DNA from: Faecalimonas sp.
Lineage (GTDB): Bacteria > Bacillota > Clostridia > Lachnospirales > Lachnospiraceae
Assembly (NCBI GenBank): GCA_020024645.1
Contig: JAHHTN010000017.1
Location: 1-34,279 of the forward strand
DNA length: 34,279 nucleotides
Direction: 5' to 3'
Under the pieces are notes generated by a model that was not told where the DNA came from, did not search any database, and worked only from the letters and a program-made list of their open reading frames with translations. Both the position numbers and the translations under genes were made by a program. Shown in pieces: positions 24,933 to 32,796 of this stretch (position 1 is the stretch's first letter; each line of letters starts with the position of its first letter).

Positions 24933-25823
24933 ATGAATAGAAAACGCTCAGAAAGACGATTTATCTTTGCTTGTTTGGCTCCAGCTACGATTTTATTAGT
25001 TCTTTTTATCTTTATTCCGACAATTGATGTATTTCGTATGTCTATGTACCGTATGGGTGGTATTACGAATAGGAAAGAATTTATCGGATTTGAGAACTTT
25101 AAAACATTAATGGGAGACAAAAGCTTTTTACAAGCTATGCAAAATACGATTTTAGTTATCGTACTTGTAATGCTTTGTACAATTGTACTTGCTGTTTTAT
25201 TTGCAGCATTGTTAAATAGAGGAACATTTAAAGGAAAGAATTTCTTCCGTATTATTTTCTATATTCCAAATATTTTGTCAATCGTTGTTATTGCAGGTAT
25301 TTTTGGGGCTATTTATAATCCGAGCACAGGTTTGTTAAATACATTTTTAGAAGCGGTTCATTTAGATGGATTAACACATAAATGGATGGCAGAGCCAAAT
25401 ATTGTTATTTATTCTGTGATTTTTGCACTTGTATGGCAGGCAATCGGATATTATATGGTTATGTATATGGCAAGTATGGCTGCGATTCCACCTGATTATT
25501 ATGAAGCAGCATCACTTGATGGGGCTACGGAATTACAGATGTTCTTTAAAATTACATTTCCATTGATTTGGAGTAATATCCGTACAACATTAACATTCTA
25601 TATTATTAGTACAATTAACTTGAGTTTCTTGTTTGTTCAGATTATGACAAATGGTGGACCAAATGGAAACACAGAAGTAGGATTAAATTATATGTATAAA
25701 CAAGCATATGGTAACGGTGCATACGGTTATGGTATGGCGATAGGTGTAGTTATTTTCTTGTTCTCCTTCATTTTAGCGGGAATTGTGAATAAGATTACTG
25801 ACCGTGAAGTATACGAATTTTAG
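24933..25823 (+). CDS. Sugar ABC transporter, permease (MalF-like)
   Basis: This 296-residue inner-membrane subunit has six likely helices and the ATPase-contacting EAA loop, EAASLDGATELQMFFKITFP. It has the layout of CUT1 permeases without the large MalF periplasmic insert. It lies after the leaky terminator with AAAGGAGAAGG upstream, and 15 bases before the second permease. No ATPase gene is nearby. Confidence 0.93.
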   Translation: MNRKRSERRFIFACLAPATILLVLFIFIPTIDVFRMSMYRMGGITNRKEFIGFENFKTLMGDKSFLQAMQNTILVIVLVMLCTIVLAVLFAALLNRGTFKGKNFFRIIFYIPNILSIVVIAGIFGAIYNPSTGLLNTFLEAVHLDGLTHKWMAEPNIVIYSVIFALVWQAIGYYMVMYMASMAAIPPDYYEAASLDGATELQMFFKITFPLIWSNIRTTLTFYIISTINLSFLFVQIMTNGGPNGNTEVGLNYMYKQAYGNGAYGYGMAIGVVIFLFSFILAGIVNKITDREVYEF

Positions 25824-25838
25824 GAAGGGAGAGCAAAA

Positions 25839-26714
25839 ATGGGAAAGAAGAATAGAAAACCAACCAGTTTTATCTATAAATTATTTATCTATGTGGCTCT
25901 CTTTGCGTTAGCAATTTCAATTATTATACCGGTTGCATGGGTGTTTATGGCGAGTTTGAAACAGAACTCAGAATTTATCGGAGCAAATGTTAGTCCGTGG
26001 GCATTGCCAAAAGAATTTTTCTTTAAGAACTTTGTTGTTGCATTTAGAGATGCAAATATGGGAACATTTTTCTTGAACTCTGTAATTGTTACAGCGTTAG
26101 CATTGATTTTACTTCTTGTATTAGCATTACCTGCATCTTACGCACTTTCAAGATTTAACTTCAGAGGAAAGAAAATTTTGAATATGGGATTTATGGCTGG
26201 CTTATTTGTAAATATCAGTTATATCGTAATTCCAATCTTCTTAATGTTAAGTGAAGTTGATAAAGCATTAGGAATGGAATTCCTTTTAAACAATCGTTTT
26301 GTGTTAGCGTTAGTTTATGCATCTAGTGCATTGCCATTTACAGTATATCTGTTAAGTGGATATTTCCAGACATTGCCAAAGGGATTTGAGGAAGCAGCTT
26401 ACATAGATGGATGTGGATACTTTAAAACAATGGTTAAAATTATGATTCCAATGGCAAAACCAAGTATCATTACAGTTATTTTATTTAACTTCTTATCATT
26501 TTGGAATGAATATATCATTGCCTATACATTAATGGATGGAAATGATACATTAGCCATGGGATTGAAAAACTTAATGGCGGTTGAAAAAACAGCAACAAAC
26601 TATGGTATCATGTATGCAGGTCTTGTTATTGTTATGTTACCAACATTAATATTATATATTGCAGTTCAGAAACGTTTAACAGAGGGTATGACTCTTGGTG
26701 GATTGAAAGGTTAG
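25839..26714 (+). CDS. Sugar ABC transporter, permease (MalG-like)
   Basis: This is the second CUT1 membrane subunit (291 residues, six likely helices) with EAA loop EEAAYIDGCGYFKTMVKIMI. The conserved C-terminal end (QKRLTEGMTLGGLKG) is typical of MalG-like proteins. It pairs with the permease just upstream. The energising ATPase is presumably an MsmX/UgpC-type subunit encoded elsewhere and shared between transporters. Confidence 0.93.
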   Translation: MGKKNRKPTSFIYKLFIYVALFALAISIIIPVAWVFMASLKQNSEFIGANVSPWALPKEFFFKNFVVAFRDANMGTFFLNSVIVTALALILLLVLALPASYALSRFNFRGKKILNMGFMAGLFVNISYIVIPIFLMLSEVDKALGMEFLLNNRFVLALVYASSALPFTVYLLSGYFQTLPKGFEEAAYIDGCGYFKTMVKIMIPMAKPSIITVILFNFLSFWNEYIIAYTLMDGNDTLAMGLKNLMAVEKTATNYGIMYAGLVIVMLPTLILYIAVQKRLTEGMTLGGLKG

Positions 26715-26726
26715 GAGGTAAAAGTA

Positions 26727-26894
26727 ATGAAAAATTCAGTGAGAAATATTATCATGTGTATTGTTTTTGTTATTTCCTTAGCCTTAATCATTATTGGTCA
26801 GAGAAATATTTCGGTTTCAGGATTGATGATGGAAGTAGTTGGTCTTATCGGACTTTTGACACTTTTATTTGTTTACAATCACAGATATAAATAA
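26727..26894 (+). CDS. Small two-helix membrane protein (55 residues)
   Basis: This short reading frame starts at ATG 26727, 12 bases after the MalG-like gene, behind TAGGAGGT. It encodes two hydrophobic helices (about 7-24 and 33-50) joined by GQRNISVSG, with a basic C-terminus (YNHRYK). A terminator follows directly, so it is the last gene of the ABC operon. Its length, hairpin topology and position resemble small proteins I recall at the end of Lachnospiraceae sugar ABC operons (perhaps DUF6903); I am not certain of that name. It may be an accessory subunit that stabilises the permeases. Its function is unknown. Confidence 0.82.
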   Translation: MKNSVRNIIMCIVFVISLALIIIGQRNISVSGLMMEVVGLIGLLTLLFVYNHRYK

Positions 26895-26896
26895 GG

Positions 26897-26929
26897 AAAA
26901 GAGGTATTGCATATAGCGATACCTCTTTT
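26897..26929 (+). terminator. Terminator of the sugar ABC operon
   Basis: AAAAGAGGTATTGC (26897-26910) pairs with GCGATACCTCTTTT (26916-26929), with one wobble and a 5-base loop. The T run is inside the stem end and continues CTTG. Confidence 0.85.
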
Positions 26930-27002
26930 CTTGATATAAAAAGAAAATGAGGACGATTGTACAAAGATAGGGAAAAATCACCTAAAGATTTATGAATTAA
27001 GT

Positions 27003-27016
27003 TGATGTAATATAAT
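27003..27016 (+). promoter_or_regulatory. Candidate promoter of the nucleotidyltransferase-nahK unit
   Basis: A perfect TATAAT (27011-27016) lies about 47 bases before the start codon, but the -35 position (26988-26993) reads ATTTAT. The sequence TGTAATATAAT is identical to that before the sugar-binding protein gene (23427-23437), which suggests shared activator control. Confidence 0.5.
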
Positions 27017-27062
27017 AGATAGTATAAAATATAGTTATAAGTAAAGTGATGGAGGCAGAAAG

Positions 27063-27989
27063 ATGAAAAAACCAGTATTAGTAATTATGGCGGCTGGAAT
27101 GGGGAGCCGTTATGGTGGATTAAAACAAATTGACCCGGTAGATGAACAGGGACATATCATTATGGATTTCTCGATTTTTGATGCGAAGAGAGCTGGATTT
27201 GAGAAAGTTGTATTTATTATTAAAAGAGAAAATGAAGCTGATTTTAAAGAGGTAATTGGAAATCGTATGGCTCAGCATATGGAAGTTGCATATGCATTCC
27301 AAGATTTGAATAATCTTCCAGAAGGGTTTGAAGTACCAGAAGGACGTGTAAAACCATGGGGAACAGCGCATGCCGTATTAAGTGCAATCGATGAGATTGA
27401 AGGGCCATTTGCAGTTATTAATGCTGATGATTATTACGGAAGAGACGCATTCCAGACTATTTATGATTATTTGTCAACACATGAAGATGATGAGAAATAT
27501 CGTTATACTATGGTAGGATATGAGTTGCAGAATACAGTTACAGATAATGGACATGTTGCAAGAGGAATCTGTCAGGTAAGTGCAGATGGAAGACTTGAAG
27601 GCATTCAGGAAAGGACACGTATCGAAAAACGTGATGGGAAAATTGCATTTACAGAAGATGAAGGAGAAACATGGACATATGTGCCTGGAGAAACACTTGT
27701 ATCTATGAATATGTGGGGATTTACAAGAAGTATTTTAGAAGAAATTCAAGCAGGTTTCCCAGCATTCTTGGAAAAAGGACTTGCTGAGAATCCAATGAAA
27801 TGTGAATATTTCCTTCCTACAGTGGTAGACAACTTAGAAAAAGCAGGACGTGCTGAAGTAAGTGTATTATCTTCTAAAGATAAATGGTTTGGTGTAACTT
27901 ATAAAGAAGATAAACCAGTTGTAGTAGAAGCAATTAGAAAAATGAAAGAAGACGGATTATATCCAGAAAAATTGTGGGGAGAAGAATAA
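27063..27989 (+). CDS. Sugar-1-phosphate nucleotidyltransferase
   Basis: This 308-residue enzyme has a GT-A/NTP-transferase fold. The nucleotide loop is MAAGMGSRYGGLKQ (9-22), with PWGTAHA (98-104) and metal-binding NADD (120-123). It would join a sugar-1-phosphate to UTP (or another NTP), releasing pyrophosphate. Next to NahK and GalE, the likely substrates are HexNAc-1-phosphate and perhaps galactose-1-phosphate. That would replace the LnpC uridylyltransferase of bifidobacteria. It is not a close GalU or GlmU match, and it lacks the GlmU acetyltransferase repeats. Its stop overlaps the next start in TAATG. Confidence 0.85.
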   Translation: MKKPVLVIMAAGMGSRYGGLKQIDPVDEQGHIIMDFSIFDAKRAGFEKVVFIIKRENEADFKEVIGNRMAQHMEVAYAFQDLNNLPEGFEVPEGRVKPWGTAHAVLSAIDEIEGPFAVINADDYYGRDAFQTIYDYLSTHEDDEKYRYTMVGYELQNTVTDNGHVARGICQVSADGRLEGIQERTRIEKRDGKIAFTEDEGETWTYVPGETLVSMNMWGFTRSILEEIQAGFPAFLEKGLAENPMKCEYFLPTVVDNLEKAGRAEVSVLSSKDKWFGVTYKEDKPVVVEAIRKMKEDGLYPEKLWGEE

Positions 27990-29101
27990 TGGCAGTAGAG
28001 ATGAATCAAGGACAAAGAGAAGCAATCGAAAGTTATCAGTTTGCTGGAGAATTAGTTGATGTAAGACCATACGGAAGTGGTCATATTAATGATACATATT
28101 TAGTTACTTTAAAAGAAGGTGAAAGTGAGAATAAAGTTATTCTTCAAAGAATGAATAAAAATATTTTTACAAAACCTGTTGAATTGATGGAAAATGTTTT
28201 GGGTGTAACTTCTTATTTAAGAGAGCGCATCATTGAAAATGGTGGAGATCCAGAAAGAGAAACTTTGAATGTAATTCCAACACGGGAAGGAAAAGCATAT
28301 TTTGTAGATTCAGAAGGAGAATATTGGAGAGCGTATAAGTTTATTACAGATGCGACAAGTTATGATGCGGTAGAAACACCAGAAGACTTTTATCAGAGCG
28401 CAGTTTCTTTTGGAAATTTCCAACGTTTATTGGCAGAATATCCAGCTGAAACACTTCATGAAACAATTGAAGGTTTTCACGATACAAAAGCACGTTTTTC
28501 TGTATTTAAAAAAGCAGTAGAAAATGATGTTTGCGGTCGAGCAGCATCTGTAAAGAAAGAGATTGATTTTGTTCTTGCACATGAAGATGTGGCTAATGTA
28601 TTTGGAGATATGCTTACAAAAGGAGAACTTCCTCTTCGTGTAACACATAACGATACAAAATTAAATAATATCATGATAGATGATGAAACAAGAAAAGGTA
28701 TCTGTGTAATTGATTTAGATACAGTTATGCCAGGACTTGCAATGAATGATTTTGGTGATTCTATTCGTTTTGGAGCAAGTACAGCAGCGGAAGATGAGCA
28801 AGATTTAAGTAAAGTTTCTTGTGATATGGGATTATTTGAAATTTATACAAAAGGATATATTGAAGGTTGTGGTGGACGCCTAACACAAAAGGAAATTGAA
28901 ATGCTTCCAATGGGCGCAAAAGTTATGACATTTGAATGTGGAATGCGTTTCTTAACGGATTACTTAGAAGGTGATCATTACTTTAAAACACACCGAGAAG
29001 GGCATAATTTGGATCGTTGCCGTACTCAGTTTAAACTTGTGGAAGACATGGAAACAAAATGGGATACAATGCAGTCTATTGTAAAAAAATATAGCAACTA
29101 A
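27989..29101 (+). CDS. nahK: N-acetylhexosamine 1-kinase-like phosphotransferase
   Basis: It would phosphorylate GalNAc or GlcNAc at the anomeric carbon with ATP. The 370-residue protein has an APH (aminoglycoside phosphotransferase-like) fold with catalytic loop HNDTKLNN (220-227), including Asp-222 and Asn-227, and the metal motif IDLDTV (241-246). The N-terminal lobe has YGSGHINDTYLV (28-39), typical of NahK. The start is ATG 27989, fused to the previous stop (TAATG) with GGGGAG at 27976-27981. An upstream in-frame GTG at 27974 overlaps that site. Translational coupling supports a joint pathway with the nucleotidyltransferase. Confidence 0.88.
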   Translation: MAVEMNQGQREAIESYQFAGELVDVRPYGSGHINDTYLVTLKEGESENKVILQRMNKNIFTKPVELMENVLGVTSYLRERIIENGGDPERETLNVIPTREGKAYFVDSEGEYWRAYKFITDATSYDAVETPEDFYQSAVSFGNFQRLLAEYPAETLHETIEGFHDTKARFSVFKKAVENDVCGRAASVKKEIDFVLAHEDVANVFGDMLTKGELPLRVTHNDTKLNNIMIDDETRKGICVIDLDTVMPGLAMNDFGDSIRFGASTAAEDEQDLSKVSCDMGLFEIYTKGYIEGCGGRLTQKEIEMLPMGAKVMTFECGMRFLTDYLEGDHYFKTHREGHNLDRCRTQFKLVEDMETKWDTMQSIVKKYSN

Positions 29102-29140
29102 TTATATAACATTTTATATGTAAATATAGGAGGTAAGAAT

Positions 29141-30157
29141 ATGAAAATTTTAGTAACAGGTGGAGCTGGCTATATTGGAAGCCATACATGTATCGAATTG
29201 ATTAAAGCTGGATATGATGTTGTTGTAGTTGATAATTTATGCAATTCATGTGCAGAAGCGTTAAATCGTGTAGAAAAAATTGTAGGAAAAGAAATCAAAT
29301 TTTATGAAGCGGATATTCGAGATGCAAAAGCAATGGACGATATCTTTGCTAAAGAAGATGTAGATGCAGTTATTCACTTTGCAGGGTTAAAAGCAGTAGG
29401 TGAATCTGTTCAAAAACCATTAGAGTACTATGACAATAACATTACAGGAACATTGGTGCTTTGTGATGCAATGAGAAAAGCTGGAGTGAAAAATATTATC
29501 TTTAGTTCTTCAGCAACTGTATATGGGGATCCTAAGTTTGTTCCGATTACAGAAGAATGCCCAAAAGGACAGTGTACAAATCCATATGGATGGACAAAAT
29601 CAATGTTAGAACAGATTTTAACAGATTTTCATACAGCAGATCCGGAATGGAACGTTGTATTACTTCGTTATTTCAATCCAGTTGGAGCACATAAGAGCGG
29701 AACAATTGGAGAAAACCCAAAAGGTATTCCAAACAACCTAATGCCATATATTACTCAAGTAGCAGTTGGTAAATTAGAATGCTTAGGAGTATTTGGTAAC
29801 GATTATGATACACATGACGGAACTGGTGTAAGAGATTACATTCATGTAGTAGATCTTGCAGTAGGACATGTAAAAGCGTTAAAGAAAATTGAAGAAAAAG
29901 CAGGTGTATGTGTTTACAACCTAGGAACAGGAAATGGATATTCTGTACTTGATATGGTAAAAGCATTTGGTAAAGCTTGTGGCAAAGAAATCAAGTATGA
30001 AATCAAACCACGTAGAGCTGGAGATATTGCTACTTGCTATGCTGATCCTGCAAAAGCAAAAGCAGAATTAGGTTGGGAAGCAGAACGAGGCTTAGATGAA
30101 ATGTGCGAAGACTCATGGAGATGGCAGTCAAATAATCCAAACGGATACGAAGGATAA
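29141..30157 (+). CDS. galE: UDP-hexose 4-epimerase, probably also UDP-HexNAc
   Basis: It interconverts UDP-galactose and UDP-glucose through an NAD-bound keto intermediate. The 338 residues start with GGAGYIGSH (7-15). Catalytic Ser-124 (SSSATVYG), Tyr-149 and Lys-153 (YGWTK) carry the same numbers as in E. coli GalE. At position 299, where E. coli has a Tyr gatekeeper, this protein has Cys (DIATCYADP), as does human GalE (Cys-307). A small residue here is known to admit N-acetylated substrates. It therefore probably also interconverts UDP-GalNAc and UDP-GlcNAc. It follows nahK by 39 bases with AGGAGGT and ends the unit. Confidence 0.95.
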   Translation: MKILVTGGAGYIGSHTCIELIKAGYDVVVVDNLCNSCAEALNRVEKIVGKEIKFYEADIRDAKAMDDIFAKEDVDAVIHFAGLKAVGESVQKPLEYYDNNITGTLVLCDAMRKAGVKNIIFSSSATVYGDPKFVPITEECPKGQCTNPYGWTKSMLEQILTDFHTADPEWNVVLLRYFNPVGAHKSGTIGENPKGIPNNLMPYITQVAVGKLECLGVFGNDYDTHDGTGVRDYIHVVDLAVGHVKALKKIEEKAGVCVYNLGTGNGYSVLDMVKAFGKACGKEIKYEIKPRRAGDIATCYADPAKAKAELGWEAERGLDEMCEDSWRWQSNNPNGYEG

Positions 30158-30166
30158 GAACCAATT

Positions 30167-30224
30167 AAAAATAGATTGTGTTTTATTAAATGAGGTGCCC
30201 CCTCAAAACACAGTCTATTTTTTT
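30167..30224 (+). terminator. Terminator after galE
   Basis: AAAAATAGATTGTGTTT (30167-30183) pairs with AAACACAGTCTATTTTT (30206-30222), with one wobble, then more T. The loop holds a small GAGG/CCTC inner stem. Confidence 0.9.
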
Positions 30225-30229
30225 ATTTC

Positions 30230-30258
30230 TTTAAAATTATGAAAAAGGGTGGTATAAT
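30230..30258 (+). promoter_or_regulatory. Promoter of the gdpP-rplI-dnaB unit
   Basis: TTTAAA (30230-30235), a 17-base spacer and a perfect TATAAT (30253-30258) with upstream TGG form an extended -10 promoter. It lies 36 bases before the gdpP start. Confidence 0.7.
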
Positions 30259-30293
30259 AAAAAATAATATTGGATTTTGTAGAGGGTAGGTAT

Positions 30294-32336
30294 ATGAAGA
30301 AAGAAATTCAGTTTAAAGGACAGCTCCGATTGTATATGCAATGGCCGGCGATTATGATGATATTGCTTATTGCAATGAACATCTGGATTTATCAGATCGA
30401 TAAAAAAGCTGGGTTTGTAATGACGGCATTTGTTTTGATTTATGGGGTGATTGTGGGCATATTATATTTTTATAATAAGTCACTACTTTTGTCAGAATTG
30501 GTAGAGTTTGCAGGGCAATATGGAGCAATTCAAAATGTGTTATTAAAGGAATTATCAATGCCCTATGTTATTCTTTTAGAGGACGGAAACATTCTTTGGG
30601 TCAATGAACAATTTTCAGAATTAATGGGAAACCGAAGAGAAAATTATTTGAGCAAATATATCCCTGATTTAAACAGAGGATTATTTCCGGTGCAAGTGGG
30701 TGAGAAAACAAAGACAGAAATTTTCTATGGAGATAGAGATTATGAAGTGGAGTTTTCTAAAATTTCTGTGCGAGATTTTAATGAAGCAGAGCCACTTGTA
30801 GAGATTCCGAAAGGAAAGGAATATTTTATTACAGCATGTTTTAGAGATATTACAGAGTTGAAAACATATATTCGAGAGAATGAAAAACAGCGACTTGTTT
30901 CTGGATTGATTTATATTGACAATTACGATGAGATTATGGATAGTGTTGAGGAAGTAAGACAAAGTCTTTTGGTAGCATTGATTGATCGTAAAATTAACCA
31001 GTATATTGCGAATGTAGATGGAATTGCAAAGAAATTGGAGAAAGATAAATATTTCATTGTTATTAAAAAGCATTTCTTTGAGCAAATGAAAGAAGATCGA
31101 TTTTCAATATTGGAAGATGCAAAAAATGTAAATGTTGGAAATGATGTTCCGGCAACGCTTAGTATGGGATTTGGACTTAGTAATGATACGTATGCGCAAA
31201 GTTATAATTATGCTCGTGTTTCCATCGATCTTGCCCTTGCAAGAGGAGGGGATCAGGCGGTAGTCAAATCTTCAGAAGGAATTGAGTATTTTGGTGGAAA
31301 AAGAGAACAAACTTCTAAGAATACACGAGTGAAAGCACGAGTGAAAGCAGAAGCACTTCGTGAATTTATTGCTGCAAAAGATTGTGTCATTATTATGGGG
31401 CATAAAATAGGAGATGTGGATTCATTTGGTGCAGGAATTGGTATTTACCGAGCAGTAACGGAGATGGGAAAAGAAGCACATATTGTTATTAATGATATTA
31501 CACGATCTGTGCGTCCTCTTTATGAATCCTTTACAAAAAATCCAGCTTACCCTAAGGATATGTTTCTTACTTCTAAAAATGTAGAAGATTATGTAGATAA
31601 TAATACGATGGTAGTTGTTGTAGACACAAATAAGCGAGAGCTGGTAGAGTGCGAAGATTTACTTGATTGGGCAAAAATGATAGTTGTTTTAGATCATCAT
31701 AGACAGGGAAGTGATGTGATTGAAGGAGCAGTTCTTTCTTATATTGAGCCATATGCTTCATCTTCATGTGAAATGGTTGCAGAAATTTTACAGTATATTG
31801 TAGATGATGTAAAACTTCCATCTATGGAAGCAAGTAGTTTGTATGCAGGAATTATGATTGATACCAATAATTTCATGAATCGTGCAGGCGTTCGTACATT
31901 TGAGGCAGCTGCATTTTTAAGACGATGTGGAGCGGATATTACATTTATTAGAAAAATGTTCCGTGAGGATATAGAAACATACCGTGCAAAAGCGAGAATT
32001 ATAAGTAATGCAGAAGTGTATAGAGATATTTATGCGATTGCACGTGGTGAAAACATGAAAATTGATAGTCCAACAATTATAGGGGCGCAGGCAGCAAATG
32101 AGTTGCTTGATATTGGAAAAGTAAAGGCATCTTTTGTTTTGACAAATTATAATGGAAAGATTTATGTTAGTGCAAGGTCTATAGATGAAGTAAATGTGCA
32201 GATTATAATGGAAAGAATTGGTGGTGGTGGTCACATGAATACAGCTGGAGCACAGTTTGCACATACAGATATGGATAGGGCTGTTGATGTATTGAAAGAA
32301 ACCATTGATGTAATGATTGAAGAAGGAGATATTTAA
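30294..32336 (+). CDS. gdpP: Cyclic-di-AMP phosphodiesterase GdpP
   Basis: It hydrolyses the second messenger c-di-AMP to pApA. Its 680 residues show the full layout: two N-terminal membrane helices (about 16-34 and 40-60), a PAS domain (about 85-145), and a degenerate GGDEF (about 200-335, no intact GGDEF). A DHH domain (from about 350) follows with MGHKIGDVDSFGA (368-380), VVDTNK (Asp-444) and LDHH (466-469), then a DHHA1 domain with GGGGHMNTAGAQ. ATG at 30294 follows AGAGGG at 30281-30286; the open frame reaches 24 bases further up to a TTG, which lacks a ribosome site. It is followed by rplI with a 1-base gap. Confidence 0.95.
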   Translation: MKKEIQFKGQLRLYMQWPAIMMILLIAMNIWIYQIDKKAGFVMTAFVLIYGVIVGILYFYNKSLLLSELVEFAGQYGAIQNVLLKELSMPYVILLEDGNILWVNEQFSELMGNRRENYLSKYIPDLNRGLFPVQVGEKTKTEIFYGDRDYEVEFSKISVRDFNEAEPLVEIPKGKEYFITACFRDITELKTYIRENEKQRLVSGLIYIDNYDEIMDSVEEVRQSLLVALIDRKINQYIANVDGIAKKLEKDKYFIVIKKHFFEQMKEDRFSILEDAKNVNVGNDVPATLSMGFGLSNDTYAQSYNYARVSIDLALARGGDQAVVKSSEGIEYFGGKREQTSKNTRVKARVKAEALREFIAAKDCVIIMGHKIGDVDSFGAGIGIYRAVTEMGKEAHIVINDITRSVRPLYESFTKNPAYPKDMFLTSKNVEDYVDNNTMVVVVDTNKRELVECEDLLDWAKMIVVLDHHRQGSDVIEGAVLSYIEPYASSSCEMVAEILQYIVDDVKLPSMEASSLYAGIMIDTNNFMNRAGVRTFEAAAFLRRCGADITFIRKMFREDIETYRAKARIISNAEVYRDIYAIARGENMKIDSPTIIGAQAANELLDIGKVKASFVLTNYNGKIYVSARSIDEVNVQIIMERIGGGGHMNTAGAQFAHTDMDRAVDVLKETIDVMIEEGDI

Positions 32337-32337
32337 A

Positions 32338-32784
32338 ATGAAAGTAATATTATTAGAAGATGTAAAATCACTTGGGAAAAAAGGACAGATTGTAAATGTA
32401 AATGATGGATATGCAAGAAATTTTATTTTGCCAAAGAAATTAGGATTGGAAGCGACAAATAAAAATTTAAATGATTTAAAATTGCAGAATGCAAATAAAG
32501 AAAAACTTGCACAGGAAGCATTGGAAACAGCACAGGAACTTGCGAAAAAGATTGAGGCAGGAAAGATTGTTGTTCCAATAAAAGTGGGTGAAGGTGGAAG
32601 AACATTTGGCTCTGTTTCTACAAAAGAAATCGCGATTGAAGTAAAAAAACAGATGGGATACGATATTGATAAAAAGAAAATTCAGTTGAAAGATGCGATT
32701 AAAACTTTGGGAACACATATTGTTCCAGTCAAATTACATCAGAAAGTAGTTGCAGAATTAAAAGTAAATGTAACGGAAGGCTAG
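32338..32784 (+). CDS. rplI: 50S ribosomal protein bL9
   Basis: This 148-residue protein binds 23S rRNA with an N-terminal globular domain (1-50: MKVILLEDVKSLGKKGQIV, GYARNFILPKKLG), a long connecting helix (about 45-75) and a C-terminal domain. ATG 32338 has AAGGAGAT at 32322-32329, inside the end of gdpP. An in-frame TTG at 32317 is upstream of that site and rejected. Its place between gdpP and dnaB is conserved in Firmicutes. Confidence 0.97.
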   Translation: MKVILLEDVKSLGKKGQIVNVNDGYARNFILPKKLGLEATNKNLNDLKLQNANKEKLAQEALETAQELAKKIEAGKIVVPIKVGEGGRTFGSVSTKEIAIEVKKQMGYDIDKKKIQLKDAIKTLGTHIVPVKLHQKVVAELKVNVTEG

Positions 32785-32796
32785 GAGGAAAACCGC

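Noticed and set aside
30681..32264. Long minus-strand open frames opposite gdpP
   Set aside because: They are antisense shadows of a gene with clear domain content, have no ribosome sites and read as low-complexity Ile/Phe/Asn/Cys-rich sequence.
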